From assembly GCA_964617665.1 (NCBI GenBank), contig CAZUAH010000447.1, positions 1 to 11,440 of the forward strand: DNA of 11,440 nucleotides, read 5' to 3'. The notes under the pieces are model-generated. The model saw nothing but the letters and a program-made list of their open reading frames with translations. It did not search any database and was not told the DNA's origin. Origin of the DNA: JADHUC01 sp964617665. Lineage in GTDB: Bacteria; Planctomycetota; Planctomycetia; Pirellulales; Pirellulaceae. This document shows positions 1-7,699 of this stretch, piece after piece; position 1 is the first letter of the stretch; the number at the start of each line of letters is the position of its first letter. The position numbers and the translations under genes were made by a program.

Positions 1-90
1 GCGCGGCTCGGCAGGAGCCTCGCCCTCCCGAATACGGTTGGGCCCTAGCATGTCGAATTCCCGGACATACTCAACCAACTAGCCACCTTA
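1..90. other. Left-edge non-coding stretch with short dyad
   Basis: No gene can be supported in the 90 nt downstream of the FAD oxidoreductase stop codon. A short dyad, GGCTC (5-9) and GAGCC (15-19) around a 5-nt loop, sits next to a pyrimidine-rich GCCTCGCCCTCCC run. This could be the edge of a dispersed repeat or the remains of a transcription terminator for the minus-strand genes, but there is no T-tract and only 5 bp of stem. The window edge cuts off anything further. Confidence 0.25.
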
Positions 91-2199
91 TCATTCGACA
101 AGCAGCAACTGCACGGCGTCGGCGATTACGTGACCTTCGGTTCCCTGGTTTGAAATCGTGATTGCAGCCACGTCGTCTGCACCAAAACGGTAGTTTCCCA
201 ACGAAATCCACGTGTCGTCGATAGGCGGAGTCTGTTTCTGGTCGATCGTCTTCGTGACTTCGCCGTCGGCCGATTGGATAGTCACCGGGGCGTTGGTTGC
301 TCGGTTCGGATTGGCTGCATACGCGACACGCACTTCGTATTGACCAGCCTCTGGGACCGTCGCTTCGTAGCGCACGCTGCAACTGCCCTTTTGGGCGTTG
401 TTGTCGTGCAGGTACCAGCCGCCCACGTAGCCCGGGACCGAACTGCTCGTGAGCCAATGGCCCGTCTGCTTGGCCTTCACATCGTCGATTACTATGCCCT
501 TCAGTTTCTTCGGATCGACGAGGATTCGCCCAGCTCGGATCGGGCCGCTGTACTCCAGCACTTGTCCGTCTGCCAAAAGACGCTCGCGTAGTTCAGCATA
601 TTCGATGTCCTGCACGGCCATCTCGTCGTCGATTGCCATCGACGCCGCGGTGGCCGCCGACTGCCCCAAGATCATAAAGACAGGCTCCATGCGGATCGAG
701 CCGAATGCGATGTGCGACGAGGATACGGCGACCGGAACCAACAAGTTCGTACATTCCGTTTTCTTGGGGATCAACGCCCCGTACGCAATCTTGTACGGGC
801 CGCGGGGGCGCACGCCGATGTCGCCTTCGTTCTGAACGGTTCCTTCGTCGGTCACGTATCGCTGGACGTGGTGCGAGTCCAACGTGTAGGAGCCCATGCC
901 GACTGAGTCAGGCGTGTCGCGAGTTGCCATACAATCCTGCTCGGTCACCACGTAACGGCCGATCATGCGACGCGCCTCGCGCACGTAGATCTGATGCGGC
1001 CAGTTGCCGTTGTCCGTGAATTCGTCTTTGGCGAGGCCCCACTGGCTCATCTCAGACTGAACGTCCTCGGGCACGCGCGGATCATTGGCCAGGAAGTGCA
1101 TCAGTCCTTTTTGATAGGTTTGGTGTTCTCGGATAATTTCCTTGCGCCGTTCGTAGGACGCTTCCGGATACTCGTAGTTCATCCCGATGTTGTCCGTGCT
1201 GAATGGGCCGTGGTTGTTGGTATCGGTCTTGTCGTTCGGAATCGGGTCGAATTTACGAAAGACCTCGCGCCATCCTGTCGCAAGCACACGCAGCGCCAGT
1301 TCGTATTGACTGGCGTCGTAGCCGTCTGGCTTCGGGAAGGGCACGCGATTCTCCGGATCACGAGTCAGGCACATGCGAAAACAGTACGCCTGGATGCGAT
1401 GGTCGCCTTCTCCGTTCTCGCCCGGCGGATCGGGGCTGATCCGCGGCAGTAGTCCGCTGGATGGATCGCCGGGCGTGACATACGGGTCAACCGGTTTCAT
1501 GAAGTTGTGTCCGTGGTGCCGAGCATCCTTTTGCACGCCGTTCCATTGCTCGCCGTAGACTTCGTTCGATTCGCGTCCCACGTGGTAGCTCACTCCGGCG
1601 GCGGCCATTAGATCGCCTTCATAGGTCGCGTCGATGAACGCTTTCGCGCGATACTTCTTGCCACCGAGCGTCGTGATACCAACGATGCGCGTGCCATCCT
1701 TCTCGACGCCATCCTCGCGATCAAGCCATTCATTGCGCTGTACGGTGATCTTGTGATCGCGGACGAGATCCTCGAACACTTGTTCCGCCACGTGCGGCTC
1801 GAAAATCCACATCGTACGATGATCGCCGTCGATGGCGGCCGTGCCCTGACCGCGGTTGCCGTATTCACTCTGCTTCTGCCATTTCCATGCGTCGGGCTTC
1901 TGGTAGTGCAGCCAGACGCGGTGATAGAACTCGCGCGCGATACCGCCAATGACGCCTTTGTTGCCGGTGTCGGTCCAGCCCAATCCGCCGCTGGAAAGCC
2001 CGCCAAGATGTTTGTCGGGGCACACGACAATCACCTGCTTACCCATCCGAGCCGCCTGCACTGCCGCAGCCACACCGCCTGAAGTTCCACCGTATACGAC
2101 AACGTCGTAGTCTTGATCGGCCGCGACTCCTGTTTCACCTACCATCAAAGACGCAACAAGTGAGAAAGCAACAAAGAAGGACTTGACGGAGATTCTCAT
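91..2199 (-). CDS. Exported FAD-dependent oxidoreductase with golvesin/xanthan-lyase-type C-terminal domain
   Basis: 702 residues. Residues 1-27 form a Sec-type signal peptide (basic start, hydrophobic core FFVAFSLVASLMV, likely cleavage after GVAA). Mature protein starts with a Rossmann FAD-binding fold: beta strand YDVVVYGGTSGGVAAAV (31-47) with a Gly-rich loop, then a GGLSSGGLGWTDTG segment and a DATYEGDLMAAAG motif typical of the FAD_oxidored family (PF12831-like) found alone or in xanthan-lyase-like proteins. About residues 569-702 form a separate beta-rich module (GHWLTSSSVPGYVGG, then APVTIQSADGE and a closing IADAVQLLLVE) resembling the golvesin/xanthan lyase carbohydrate-binding-like C-terminal domain. 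The substrate is unknown; a role on periplasmic sugars or polymers is inference. AAAGGA lies 7 nt before the ATG. Last of the five minus-strand genes, 85 nt after the UROD-like gene. Confidence 0.87.
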   Translation of the reverse strand: MRISVKSFFVAFSLVASLMVGETGVAADQDYDVVVYGGTSGGVAAAVQAARMGKQVIVVCPDKHLGGLSSGGLGWTDTGNKGVIGGIAREFYHRVWLHYQKPDAWKWQKQSEYGNRGQGTAAIDGDHRTMWIFEPHVAEQVFEDLVRDHKITVQRNEWLDREDGVEKDGTRIVGITTLGGKKYRAKAFIDATYEGDLMAAAGVSYHVGRESNEVYGEQWNGVQKDARHHGHNFMKPVDPYVTPGDPSSGLLPRISPDPPGENGEGDHRIQAYCFRMCLTRDPENRVPFPKPDGYDASQYELALRVLATGWREVFRKFDPIPNDKTDTNNHGPFSTDNIGMNYEYPEASYERRKEIIREHQTYQKGLMHFLANDPRVPEDVQSEMSQWGLAKDEFTDNGNWPHQIYVREARRMIGRYVVTEQDCMATRDTPDSVGMGSYTLDSHHVQRYVTDEGTVQNEGDIGVRPRGPYKIAYGALIPKKTECTNLLVPVAVSSSHIAFGSIRMEPVFMILGQSAATAASMAIDDEMAVQDIEYAELRERLLADGQVLEYSGPIRAGRILVDPKKLKGIVIDDVKAKQTGHWLTSSSVPGYVGGWYLHDNNAQKGSCSVRYEATVPEAGQYEVRVAYAANPNRATNAPVTIQSADGEVTKTIDQKQTPPIDDTWISLGNYRFGADDVAAITISNQGTEGHVIADAVQLLLVE

Positions 2200-2284
2200 G
2201 TGCAGTTCCTTTCATGGCCCACGGGCCAGTGGTGTCTATTACACTTCAGTTCGGGCAAGCTCGTATTGTTGCTATGCGAGAGAC

Positions 2285-3394
2285 CTACAATCGCGCCGTT
2301 TCCTCGACGCTCTTACGGAGTTGCAGAACATTTTGGTCCGGCGCGTTCAGATTCGCAACGCACCCGGGCCCCAGAATCAAGCCTCGTCGGTCGATCTGCT
2401 TCCAGGCGTCTTTCACCTGGGCGTCCACGTCCTTTGGTGTGCCGTGTACCAATGTCGTGTTCTGTCCGATTCCGCCTATGAGGCATTTCTTCGTTTTGGT
2501 TCTCATCTCGGCAAGGGACGGACCTGCTTCTCGATCGTGGTAATTGAACGCCTGGACGGGATAGTCCAGCACCTGATCAAACATGACCTTATCGCCGTGC
2601 AGGTGGAAGATGTTGAACCACGACCGACCTTGGACACCATCCAACACGATCTGATCGTAGGGCTTGGCAAACTTGGCGTACTCGTCCGGCGTGAGGTAGC
2701 CTTCGTTCGTGGTCTGGCTGGCAAAGAACAAACCTGCAGCACCCCGGGTGACCACTTCCATGGCGAATCGCCGAGTCGTCTCGGCCACGATTTCCAGGCC
2801 TGCGTGGAGATCGTCCGGTGCGTTGCGGATGTGATCGAGCAAAGCGTCTCGGCCGACCATCTTCAGGCAGGAGGTCAGAGGACTGAACACCGTTTGCACC
2901 AGAGGAACCCGGTCCTTCATCTCGCACAGAGCGATCCTTTGCGCCTCCAGGACGACAAGATATTCGCCTTCGGTGCCACGAAAACTCCGAATGTTCCTCC
3001 AATCCTTGGGCTTCTTGAGGGGGAATCCAGCCTGGACAGGCGTCTGTCTGCCGCCTCGGACATCAAGCGTAACGCCCCAGTCCACAACCGAGTACAACCC
3101 GTACGGCGAGAATTTGATGAAGTCCAGATCCAGCTTTCGCTGTAGCTCCAACGCCAATTCGGCCAGACGCCTTGGCGACCGGTCCCGATTCGGAAAGTGC
3201 CACCAGAACCCAAACGGCAAACGATCGGTTTCCTTCAGAGCCAAGGCGTTTTCGATTCGTTGTTTATGGCTCATGGACGAAACGGTCGGCGCCGCACCGA
3301 AGGACGGCGAGCCTCCAAACGCCAAGCCGACAGCACCCGCCGCGACCGAGTCAAGAAACCGTCTGCGGCTTAGCCTGTCTGCCCTTCCGCTCAT
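2285..3394 (-). CDS. Tat-signal uroporphyrinogen decarboxylase-like (MtaA/CmuA-type) protein
   Basis: 369 residues from the chosen ATG, which has GGGAG (3403-3407) 8 nt upstream; an in-frame ATG at 3448 would add 18 residues ahead of the signal and has no supporting reason. Residues 9-14 (SRRRFL) followed by a hydrophobic Ala/Gly stretch match a twin-arginine signal. The rest is a UROD-superfamily TIM barrel: RIENALALKETDRLPFGFW near the start, FHLHGD at about 263-268 and GPGCVANLNAPDQNV near the C-terminus. In the methyltransferase branch (MtaA, MtbA, CmuA) zinc is held by His-x-Cys plus a distal Cys; here the matching positions read H264-x-H266 and C345. This points to a methyltransferase-like or other role rather than haem synthesis. 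The true substrate cannot be read from the sequence. Separated from the symporter gene by 159 nt that hold a long inverted repeat. Confidence 0.85.
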   Translation of the reverse strand: MSGRADRLSRRRFLDSVAAGAVGLAFGGSPSFGAAPTVSSMSHKQRIENALALKETDRLPFGFWWHFPNRDRSPRRLAELALELQRKLDLDFIKFSPYGLYSVVDWGVTLDVRGGRQTPVQAGFPLKKPKDWRNIRSFRGTEGEYLVVLEAQRIALCEMKDRVPLVQTVFSPLTSCLKMVGRDALLDHIRNAPDDLHAGLEIVAETTRRFAMEVVTRGAAGLFFASQTTNEGYLTPDEYAKFAKPYDQIVLDGVQGRSWFNIFHLHGDKVMFDQVLDYPVQAFNYHDREAGPSLAEMRTKTKKCLIGGIGQNTTLVHGTPKDVDAQVKDAWKQIDRRGLILGPGCVANLNAPDQNVLQLRKSVEETARL

Positions 3395-3454
3395 CGCATC
3401 ATCTCCCACATTCGTTCGTAGTACCTCTATGGCCGCCGCCCAAAACAAGACCGT

Positions 3455-3522
3455 CGTTTAACGGCAAGCCGAAGGCGACTGTGTCCCGCCCCGCGCAGTC
3501 GCCTTCGGCTTGCCGTTAAACG
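3455..3522. repeat. Long perfect inverted repeat (GTTTAAC family, copy A)
   Basis: Arms 3455-3481 and 3496-3522 are perfectly complementary over 27 bp around a 14-nt loop. Each arm begins (outer end) with GTTTAAC and ends with AGCCGAAGGCGAC. It lies between the symporter stop and the UROD-like start. It could fold into a very stable hairpin in RNA, so it may act as a processing or attenuation point between the two genes. The second copy at 7511-7590 sits between divergent 5' ends, which argues that it is a dispersed REP/MITE-like element rather than a dedicated terminator. Confidence 0.92.
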
Positions 3523-3553
3523 TCCCTTTCTGTTCCACGAATTCTCATATTCT

Positions 3554-5509
3554 TCACCTCGAATTGCGACCGAAGTATTTCCGAACGAGACCCTGTGGGG
3601 GCGGCGCAGTAGCAAGCGCCACTCCGACGGAAACCACCAACGAGATTACCACACCCGGAATCAATGGGTCCAGGCTGGCAAGTTGGATCGCTTGAAACCT
3701 CCCGTAAACAACGAATCCCACGCTGTAGAGCGCCAAGTGCGATACGAAGCCGGCCAACATGCCAGCAATCGCGCCGGCTGCGTTCATACGCGACCAATAG
3801 AGCGATAACGCCATGGGAACCAGGAAGCCGGATGCCAGCCCGCTGCCCGTGTAGACAATGATGTCCTGCAAGTATGCGGGCGGGTTCAGTGCTCCCAACA
3901 CAGCCGCGATCCCAACCAGAAGCGTAACGAAGTACGTGAGTCGGCGAATGGTCCGCTCGGTGGCTTCGGGATTGATGTGCCGCTGATAGATATCCCGAAC
4001 AATGGCCGAGGAGATCATCAATAGGAAACTATCCACGGTCGACATTACCGCGGCAAACGGTGCGGCCACCAACAGACCCGCAAGCCATGGCCAGCCAGCG
4101 GCGGCGGACAGGTGTTCGGCAATGGCCGGCATGATGCGGTCCGACTCGATCTCCATGCCGGGTATCAAGACCCGGGCACAGCAGAAGATGACTACCAACG
4201 GAAAGTAGATCAGCGAGTAGTAGATGACGACTGTCGCGATTCCTCGCTTCAACGTCTTCGAATCCTTGAATGCCATCAGCCGCACCATGTTGCCCGGCTG
4301 GCCGGATCCGGCGAAAGTCCACATGCAGAAAAAGGAGACCGCGAGACCCAGCGGCAGAAAACCTGACGGATCGACAGGGCTCGGTCCCGGGCCGGTGACG
4401 TAGACTCCCGGCGTGTCGGCACCGTACGCATATTCCTCTGTACGAATCACATCTATCGTGACCGGCGGATCAAGTGGCGGCGGCTTGATCCGCGCCACCT
4501 CGTCCGGCGTGGTAATTTCCAGGACGGGGACATCCGTCCGATCCTCGCCGTCCTCGACAAATACAGCTCGTTCCTGGCCCGCCCGAAAACGGACGTCGCG
4601 GGCGGTCCGAAAAACGCGCCGCTCGCTGCCCTGCTCGGCCGGCTGCTCGATCCACGTGCCAAATGGGATCGCTACGTTTCGGTCTTGTACTTGCCTGATC
4701 CGCAGTTCGGCCCGTCGCTCCCGCGGCGGCGTCATTCGGCTCATTTGGTCGGTCGCCCGACTCAGTCCGCCAACCTGCCACAGCGCCAAAGGCAGCAGGA
4801 TCAGCACGCCCATGACCATCACGATTCCCTGTAACACGTCGGTCCACACTACGGCACGAAATCCGCCATACGTCGTGTACACGATCACTGCTATGGCAAA
4901 GGACACGAGGCACAACAGATAGCCGGAGTTGACACTTTCCAGCAGCGGCCGGCCTTCGATGAACCTGTCGACCCAGTCACGGCCCACTTGAAACAGCGGC
5001 ACTCCGTCCAGCAGGGTGCTCAACATCAATGCACCCGCCTTGAATTGGGCTACCAGATTGAAGGCCATGAAGAACACAATCAATCCAGTGGCTACGCCGC
5101 CAAGCGTGACGCTCTCGAAGCGACTGCGCAACACGTCCGGAATAGTGATGGCGCCGCTTTTACGAGCAACCTGATTGAGACGTTTTCCCAAGAGCCCCAT
5201 GGTCAACACGGGTACCATCATATAGCTGGCGATCCACAACGCGAGAATCCAGCCGTGGGTGTAGATCTTGGATGGAAATCCCATGAAACTGCCGCCGGAG
5301 GAACTGGTGGCGGCAAACGTGAGGGCAAATGCCCACATTCCAAGCCCACGACTGCCGAGGAAGTACTCGCTCAAGAAACTCTTGCGTTTCAGGAGGCGGC
5401 TTGAGATGATAGCCAGTGCGAACACGCCAAGCGTGTAGATAATGAAGGTGACTAGCCCTGCGTTGGAATCGCCCGCCTGGGTCGCTCCCTGAACGATCGT
5501 TTCAGGCAT
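3554..5509 (-). CDS. PanF-like sodium:solute symporter (SSS family) with large soluble insert
   Basis: 651 residues. Start chosen at the ATG with AGGAGGG 5 nt upstream rather than the in-frame ATG at 5566, which would overlap the preceding gene much further. SSS-family features include the first helices (FIIYTLGVFALAIISSRLL), AATSSSGGSFMGFPSK at about 66-81, GQPGNMVRLMAFKDSKTLKRG-like helix junction at about 403-423, and MSTVDSFLLMISS at about 489-501, where the Ser/Thr residues of the family's Na2 site lie. Several of these resemble pantothenate permease PanF (about 480 residues). The extra length is mostly a hydrophilic insert at about residues 255-380, rich in Arg, Glu and Pro, between two membrane segments. 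Overlaps the YhdT-like gene by 8 nt. With a deacylase upstream the cargo may be an N-acyl amino acid or a D-amino acid; pantothenate or another acid remains possible. Confidence 0.88.
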   Translation of the reverse strand: MPETIVQGATQAGDSNAGLVTFIIYTLGVFALAIISSRLLKRKSFLSEYFLGSRGLGMWAFALTFAATSSSGGSFMGFPSKIYTHGWILALWIASYMMVPVLTMGLLGKRLNQVARKSGAITIPDVLRSRFESVTLGGVATGLIVFFMAFNLVAQFKAGALMLSTLLDGVPLFQVGRDWVDRFIEGRPLLESVNSGYLLCLVSFAIAVIVYTTYGGFRAVVWTDVLQGIVMVMGVLILLPLALWQVGGLSRATDQMSRMTPPRERRAELRIRQVQDRNVAIPFGTWIEQPAEQGSERRVFRTARDVRFRAGQERAVFVEDGEDRTDVPVLEITTPDEVARIKPPPLDPPVTIDVIRTEEYAYGADTPGVYVTGPGPSPVDPSGFLPLGLAVSFFCMWTFAGSGQPGNMVRLMAFKDSKTLKRGIATVVIYYSLIYFPLVVIFCCARVLIPGMEIESDRIMPAIAEHLSAAAGWPWLAGLLVAAPFAAVMSTVDSFLLMISSAIVRDIYQRHINPEATERTIRRLTYFVTLLVGIAAVLGALNPPAYLQDIIVYTGSGLASGFLVPMALSLYWSRMNAAGAIAGMLAGFVSHLALYSVGFVVYGRFQAIQLASLDPLIPGVVISLVVSVGVALATAPPPQGLVRKYFGRNSR

Positions 5510-5870
5510 TCCGACCCTCCTGGCCACTGTCACATTCGGCCGTCTTATCCGCGACTGCGTCTCCATCGCTTTCGGCGTCGCTCAACGGATCGTCCGCCAT
5601 GAAGAAGAAGCAGAACCAGAGAGCGAAGACGTCCGCCGCAATCCAAGGCACCAGCACGCCCCAAAAGACCCAGCTTGGAATGCCAAATACTTGAGCAGGC
5701 GGTCGGTCCGTTGGCCCCGGATAACCCGCCAAGTAGCACCACGAGACCGACCACATCAGAAACACGACGAATGCCCCCAGGATGACCCATGCTTCACGTC
5801 GAGCGTGGATCACCACCGGATCCATCCACTCGCGAATCGGCGACGGTCTTGCTTTCTGGTCAGTCGTCAT
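5502..5870 (-). CDS. YhdT/DUF997-like two-helix membrane protein paired with the symporter
   Basis: 122 residues. Two hydrophobic segments, about 27-48 (AWVILGAFVVFLMWSVSWCY) and 65-91 (PSWVFWGVLVPWIAADVFALWF...), are joined by a GYPGPTDRPP loop; the C-terminal 30 residues are acidic and soluble. The Trp/Tyr-rich first helix and the GIPSWVFWG entry to the second match the YhdT/DUF997 family, which is commonly encoded directly before PanF-type symporters and is thought to be an accessory subunit. The stop codon lies inside the symporter start region (8-nt overlap), which implies translational coupling. It starts 6 nt after the deacylase stop, with no strong Shine-Dalgarno, again suggesting coupled translation. 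Confidence 0.8.
   Translation of the reverse strand: MTTDQKARPSPIREWMDPVVIHARREAWVILGAFVVFLMWSVSWCYLAGYPGPTDRPPAQVFGIPSWVFWGVLVPWIAADVFALWFCFFFMADDPLSDAESDGDAVADKTAECDSGQEGRNA
5515..5521 (-). promoter_or_regulatory. Ribosome binding site that fixes the symporter start
   Basis: AGGAGGG on the minus strand, 5 nt from the ATG at 5509 and inside the end of the YhdT-like gene. It is the strongest Shine-Dalgarno sequence noted in the window and supports the shorter symporter start. Confidence 0.75.
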
Positions 5871-5876
5871 TCGAGT

Positions 5877-7484
5877 CTATTTCGGACTTCGAGATTCGGA
5901 TTTCAGCGCTCGACCCGGCCGTGCGCCGGTCGGTTCGCCATTGTCCTTGACCAGTTGGCCGTTGACAATCACGAATGGGATTCCTTCCGGATGACGCTTG
6001 GGATGATCGTACGTGGCGATGTCCTGAATGGTATCGGGATCGAATACCACCAAATCCGCCACGTTGCCCACTGCGACAGTGCCTCGATCAACAAGACCGA
6101 GCCTCGCGGAGGGTAGCGAAGTCATTTTTCGTACGCAGTCTTCCAGAGTCAGGATACCCAACTCGCGCACGTAACGCGCAAGATACCTGGAAAACGTGCC
6201 CCATGCGCGCGGATGGGGCCGGTTGCCGACCAACAGGCCATCGCTTCCGGCCATAAACGAAGGATCCTTCATGAACGTCTGGAGATTCTCTTCATGCCCG
6301 ATGAACAAAAGGCATGATGCCGCAAGATCGCTCTCGACCAGCAGATCGACAAAGCAATCGAAAGGCGGTTCGCCTCGTCGATCGGAGATAACCTGAAGAC
6401 TGAGGCCGATCAGGTCCTCGCCGCAATCGCTGCCGAGACCGGTAACTACGATTGAATCCCAAGGTGCCGGCACGCCTTGCATTCCGTCGGAACCGGTCAC
6501 CTCGAACTCCTGCCGAATCGCCTCGCGTGTTTCGACATCGGCCAGCCGCGCTAACAGCCGCTCCAGGCCGCCGTCGTGGGTCCAACTCGGCAACAGACCG
6601 GCCATGAACGTAGAAGCGGCCAGGTAGGGGTACGCGTCCAGCGTCACTTCGAGACCGTCGCGACGGGCACGCTGAATGCGGGCCAAGTAGTGGGCGGCCT
6701 TGCCTCGGCCTGTGTCGAAAGACGAGTGAAAATGCGTCAAATGCAGCGGAACCTCGGTTCTGGTGCAGACTTCGATGACCTCTTCTACGGCCGCTTCCAT
6801 TTCCGCGCCGTAGTTTCTCATGTGTGGAGCGAAGTACCCGCCATGCGCAGCGACGACTTGGCAGAGTGCGACCAGCTCCTCTATGTCTGCATAACCGCAC
6901 GGAGAATAGGTGAGTCCCGTGGACAGGCCGAAGGCTCCTTCGCTCATGGCCTGATCCAAAACCTGCTGCATCTGATCTAGTTCGCTTCGGGTCGGTGTCC
7001 GATTCTCCATTCCAATGACTGCTGCCCGAATGTTGCCGTGTGGGGCGAGCATCGCGACGTTTATCGCCGTCTGGCGATCGAATTGGGCGAGGTATTCGGC
7101 TGTGCTTCGCCAATCCCAGGCCAGTCCATCGGGATCGCCGTTCAAGCCTCGAAGGCTCGCGCGAAAGAAGGCCAGCGATTCGTCGGTCGCTGGAGCATAG
7201 GAAAGACCGTCCTGGCCAATGACTTCGGTTGTGACACCCTGCATCATTTTCGCCAGACAACCCGGCTCGGCCAGCGCCATAAGATCCGAGTGGGTGTGCA
7301 TGTCGATGAAACCGGGGGAAACGACCATCCCCTCCGCGTCGATACTCCGACGTGCATTCAACTCGCAAGGCGGACCGGCATAGCAGATGCGATCGTCCCG
7401 AGTGCCGACGTCACCGGGACGCGATGGGGCACCCGTCCCATCGACTATACATCCACCCGTGATGGCAAGATCAACGTTCATCAT
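5877..7484 (-). CDS. N-acyl-D-amino-acid deacylase (D-aminoacylase family amidohydrolase)
   Basis: About 535 residues; no signal peptide, so cytoplasmic. The start is one of two adjacent ATGs (7484 or 7481); the protein then reads MNVDLAITGGCIVDGTG, the usual amidohydrolase opening. A longer in-frame ATG at 7565 is rejected because it would translate through the inverted repeat at 7511-7590. Numbered from 7481: H62-x-H64 (FIDMHTHSD), H220 (APHMRNYG), H250 (LTHFHSS) and D414 (AGSDGLLVG) match the metal and catalytic positions of D-aminoacylases. The family's zinc cysteine, normally in GNCG, is replaced by Asp91 in GQDGLSYAP. It would release a free D-amino acid from an N-acyl derivative; other N-acyl or dihydropyrimidinase-like substrates cannot be excluded. 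First gene of the minus-strand operon, 6 nt before the YhdT-like gene. Confidence 0.88.
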   Translation of the reverse strand: MMNVDLAITGGCIVDGTGAPSRPGDVGTRDDRICYAGPPCELNARRSIDAEGMVVSPGFIDMHTHSDLMALAEPGCLAKMMQGVTTEVIGQDGLSYAPATDESLAFFRASLRGLNGDPDGLAWDWRSTAEYLAQFDRQTAINVAMLAPHGNIRAAVIGMENRTPTRSELDQMQQVLDQAMSEGAFGLSTGLTYSPCGYADIEELVALCQVVAAHGGYFAPHMRNYGAEMEAAVEEVIEVCTRTEVPLHLTHFHSSFDTGRGKAAHYLARIQRARRDGLEVTLDAYPYLAASTFMAGLLPSWTHDGGLERLLARLADVETREAIRQEFEVTGSDGMQGVPAPWDSIVVTGLGSDCGEDLIGLSLQVISDRRGEPPFDCFVDLLVESDLAASCLLFIGHEENLQTFMKDPSFMAGSDGLLVGNRPHPRAWGTFSRYLARYVRELGILTLEDCVRKMTSLPSARLGLVDRGTVAVGNVADLVVFDPDTIQDIATYDHPKRHPEGIPFVIVNGQLVKDNGEPTGARPGRALKSESRSPK

Positions 7485-7699
7485 ATGAGTCCAAATCCAG
7501 TAGGTCGCCTGTTTAACCCCGAGCCGAAGGCGACGGTCGTTGTGGGCGGCCGGATGCGTGACCACCGTCGCCTTCGGCTCAGGGTTAAACGAGCAGAATC
7601 TCCACCGTCAGAGGCTCTCAATATAGTGGTGCACCGGGTAGAATCCAACACTGCGGATTGCTGAGTTCCGAACAATGTACACGTACGGAAAGGTGGACC
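7485..7699. promoter_or_regulatory. Divergent intergenic region holding promoters for both gene sets
   Basis: 215 nt between the deacylase start (minus) and the sialidase-like start (plus), so promoters for both directions must lie here. A TATAGT at 7622-7627 and a TAGAAT at 7639-7644 could be -10 elements for the plus-strand gene, but no convincing -35 sequence is spaced correctly. About 80 nt are taken up by the inverted repeat. No recognisable operator was found outside it. Confidence 0.4.
7511..7590. repeat. Long inverted repeat (GTTTAAC family, copy B)
   Basis: Arms 7511-7537 and 7564-7590 are complementary over 27 bp with one mismatch (7520/7581) around a 26-nt loop. The arm shares GTTTAAC and AGCCGAAGGCGAC with copy A at 3455-3522, 21 of 24 aligned positions in all. 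Three arm positions that differ from copy A are changed in the opposite arm too, so pairing is kept. It ends only 27 nt from the deacylase start codon, so it lies in, or very near, the promoter or 5' leader of that gene. Confidence 0.9.

Noticed and set aside
2183..3145. Plus-strand open frame (320 codons) opposite the UROD-like gene
   Set aside because: No domain or credible start signal; the minus-strand protein is a clear family member with a Tat signal and Shine-Dalgarno.
3455..3522. Intrinsic terminator for the symporter gene
   Set aside because: The stem is far longer than usual, no T-tract follows on the minus strand, and the sister copy sits between divergent gene starts.
3516..3548. 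Ten-codon minus-strand ORF (MRIRGTERDV) after the symporter with a Shine-Dalgarno-like AGGTGAAG
   Set aside because: Too short to support and its stop codon comes from the GTTTAAC of the repeat; most likely chance.
6292..7368. Second minus-strand frame (358 codons) inside the deacylase
   Set aside because: Arg/Ser-rich frame-shifted shadow of the deacylase with no motif of its own.
7485..7565. Longer deacylase start at 7565
   Set aside because: It would translate most of the inverted repeat before the conserved amidohydrolase opening, and no Shine-Dalgarno supports it.
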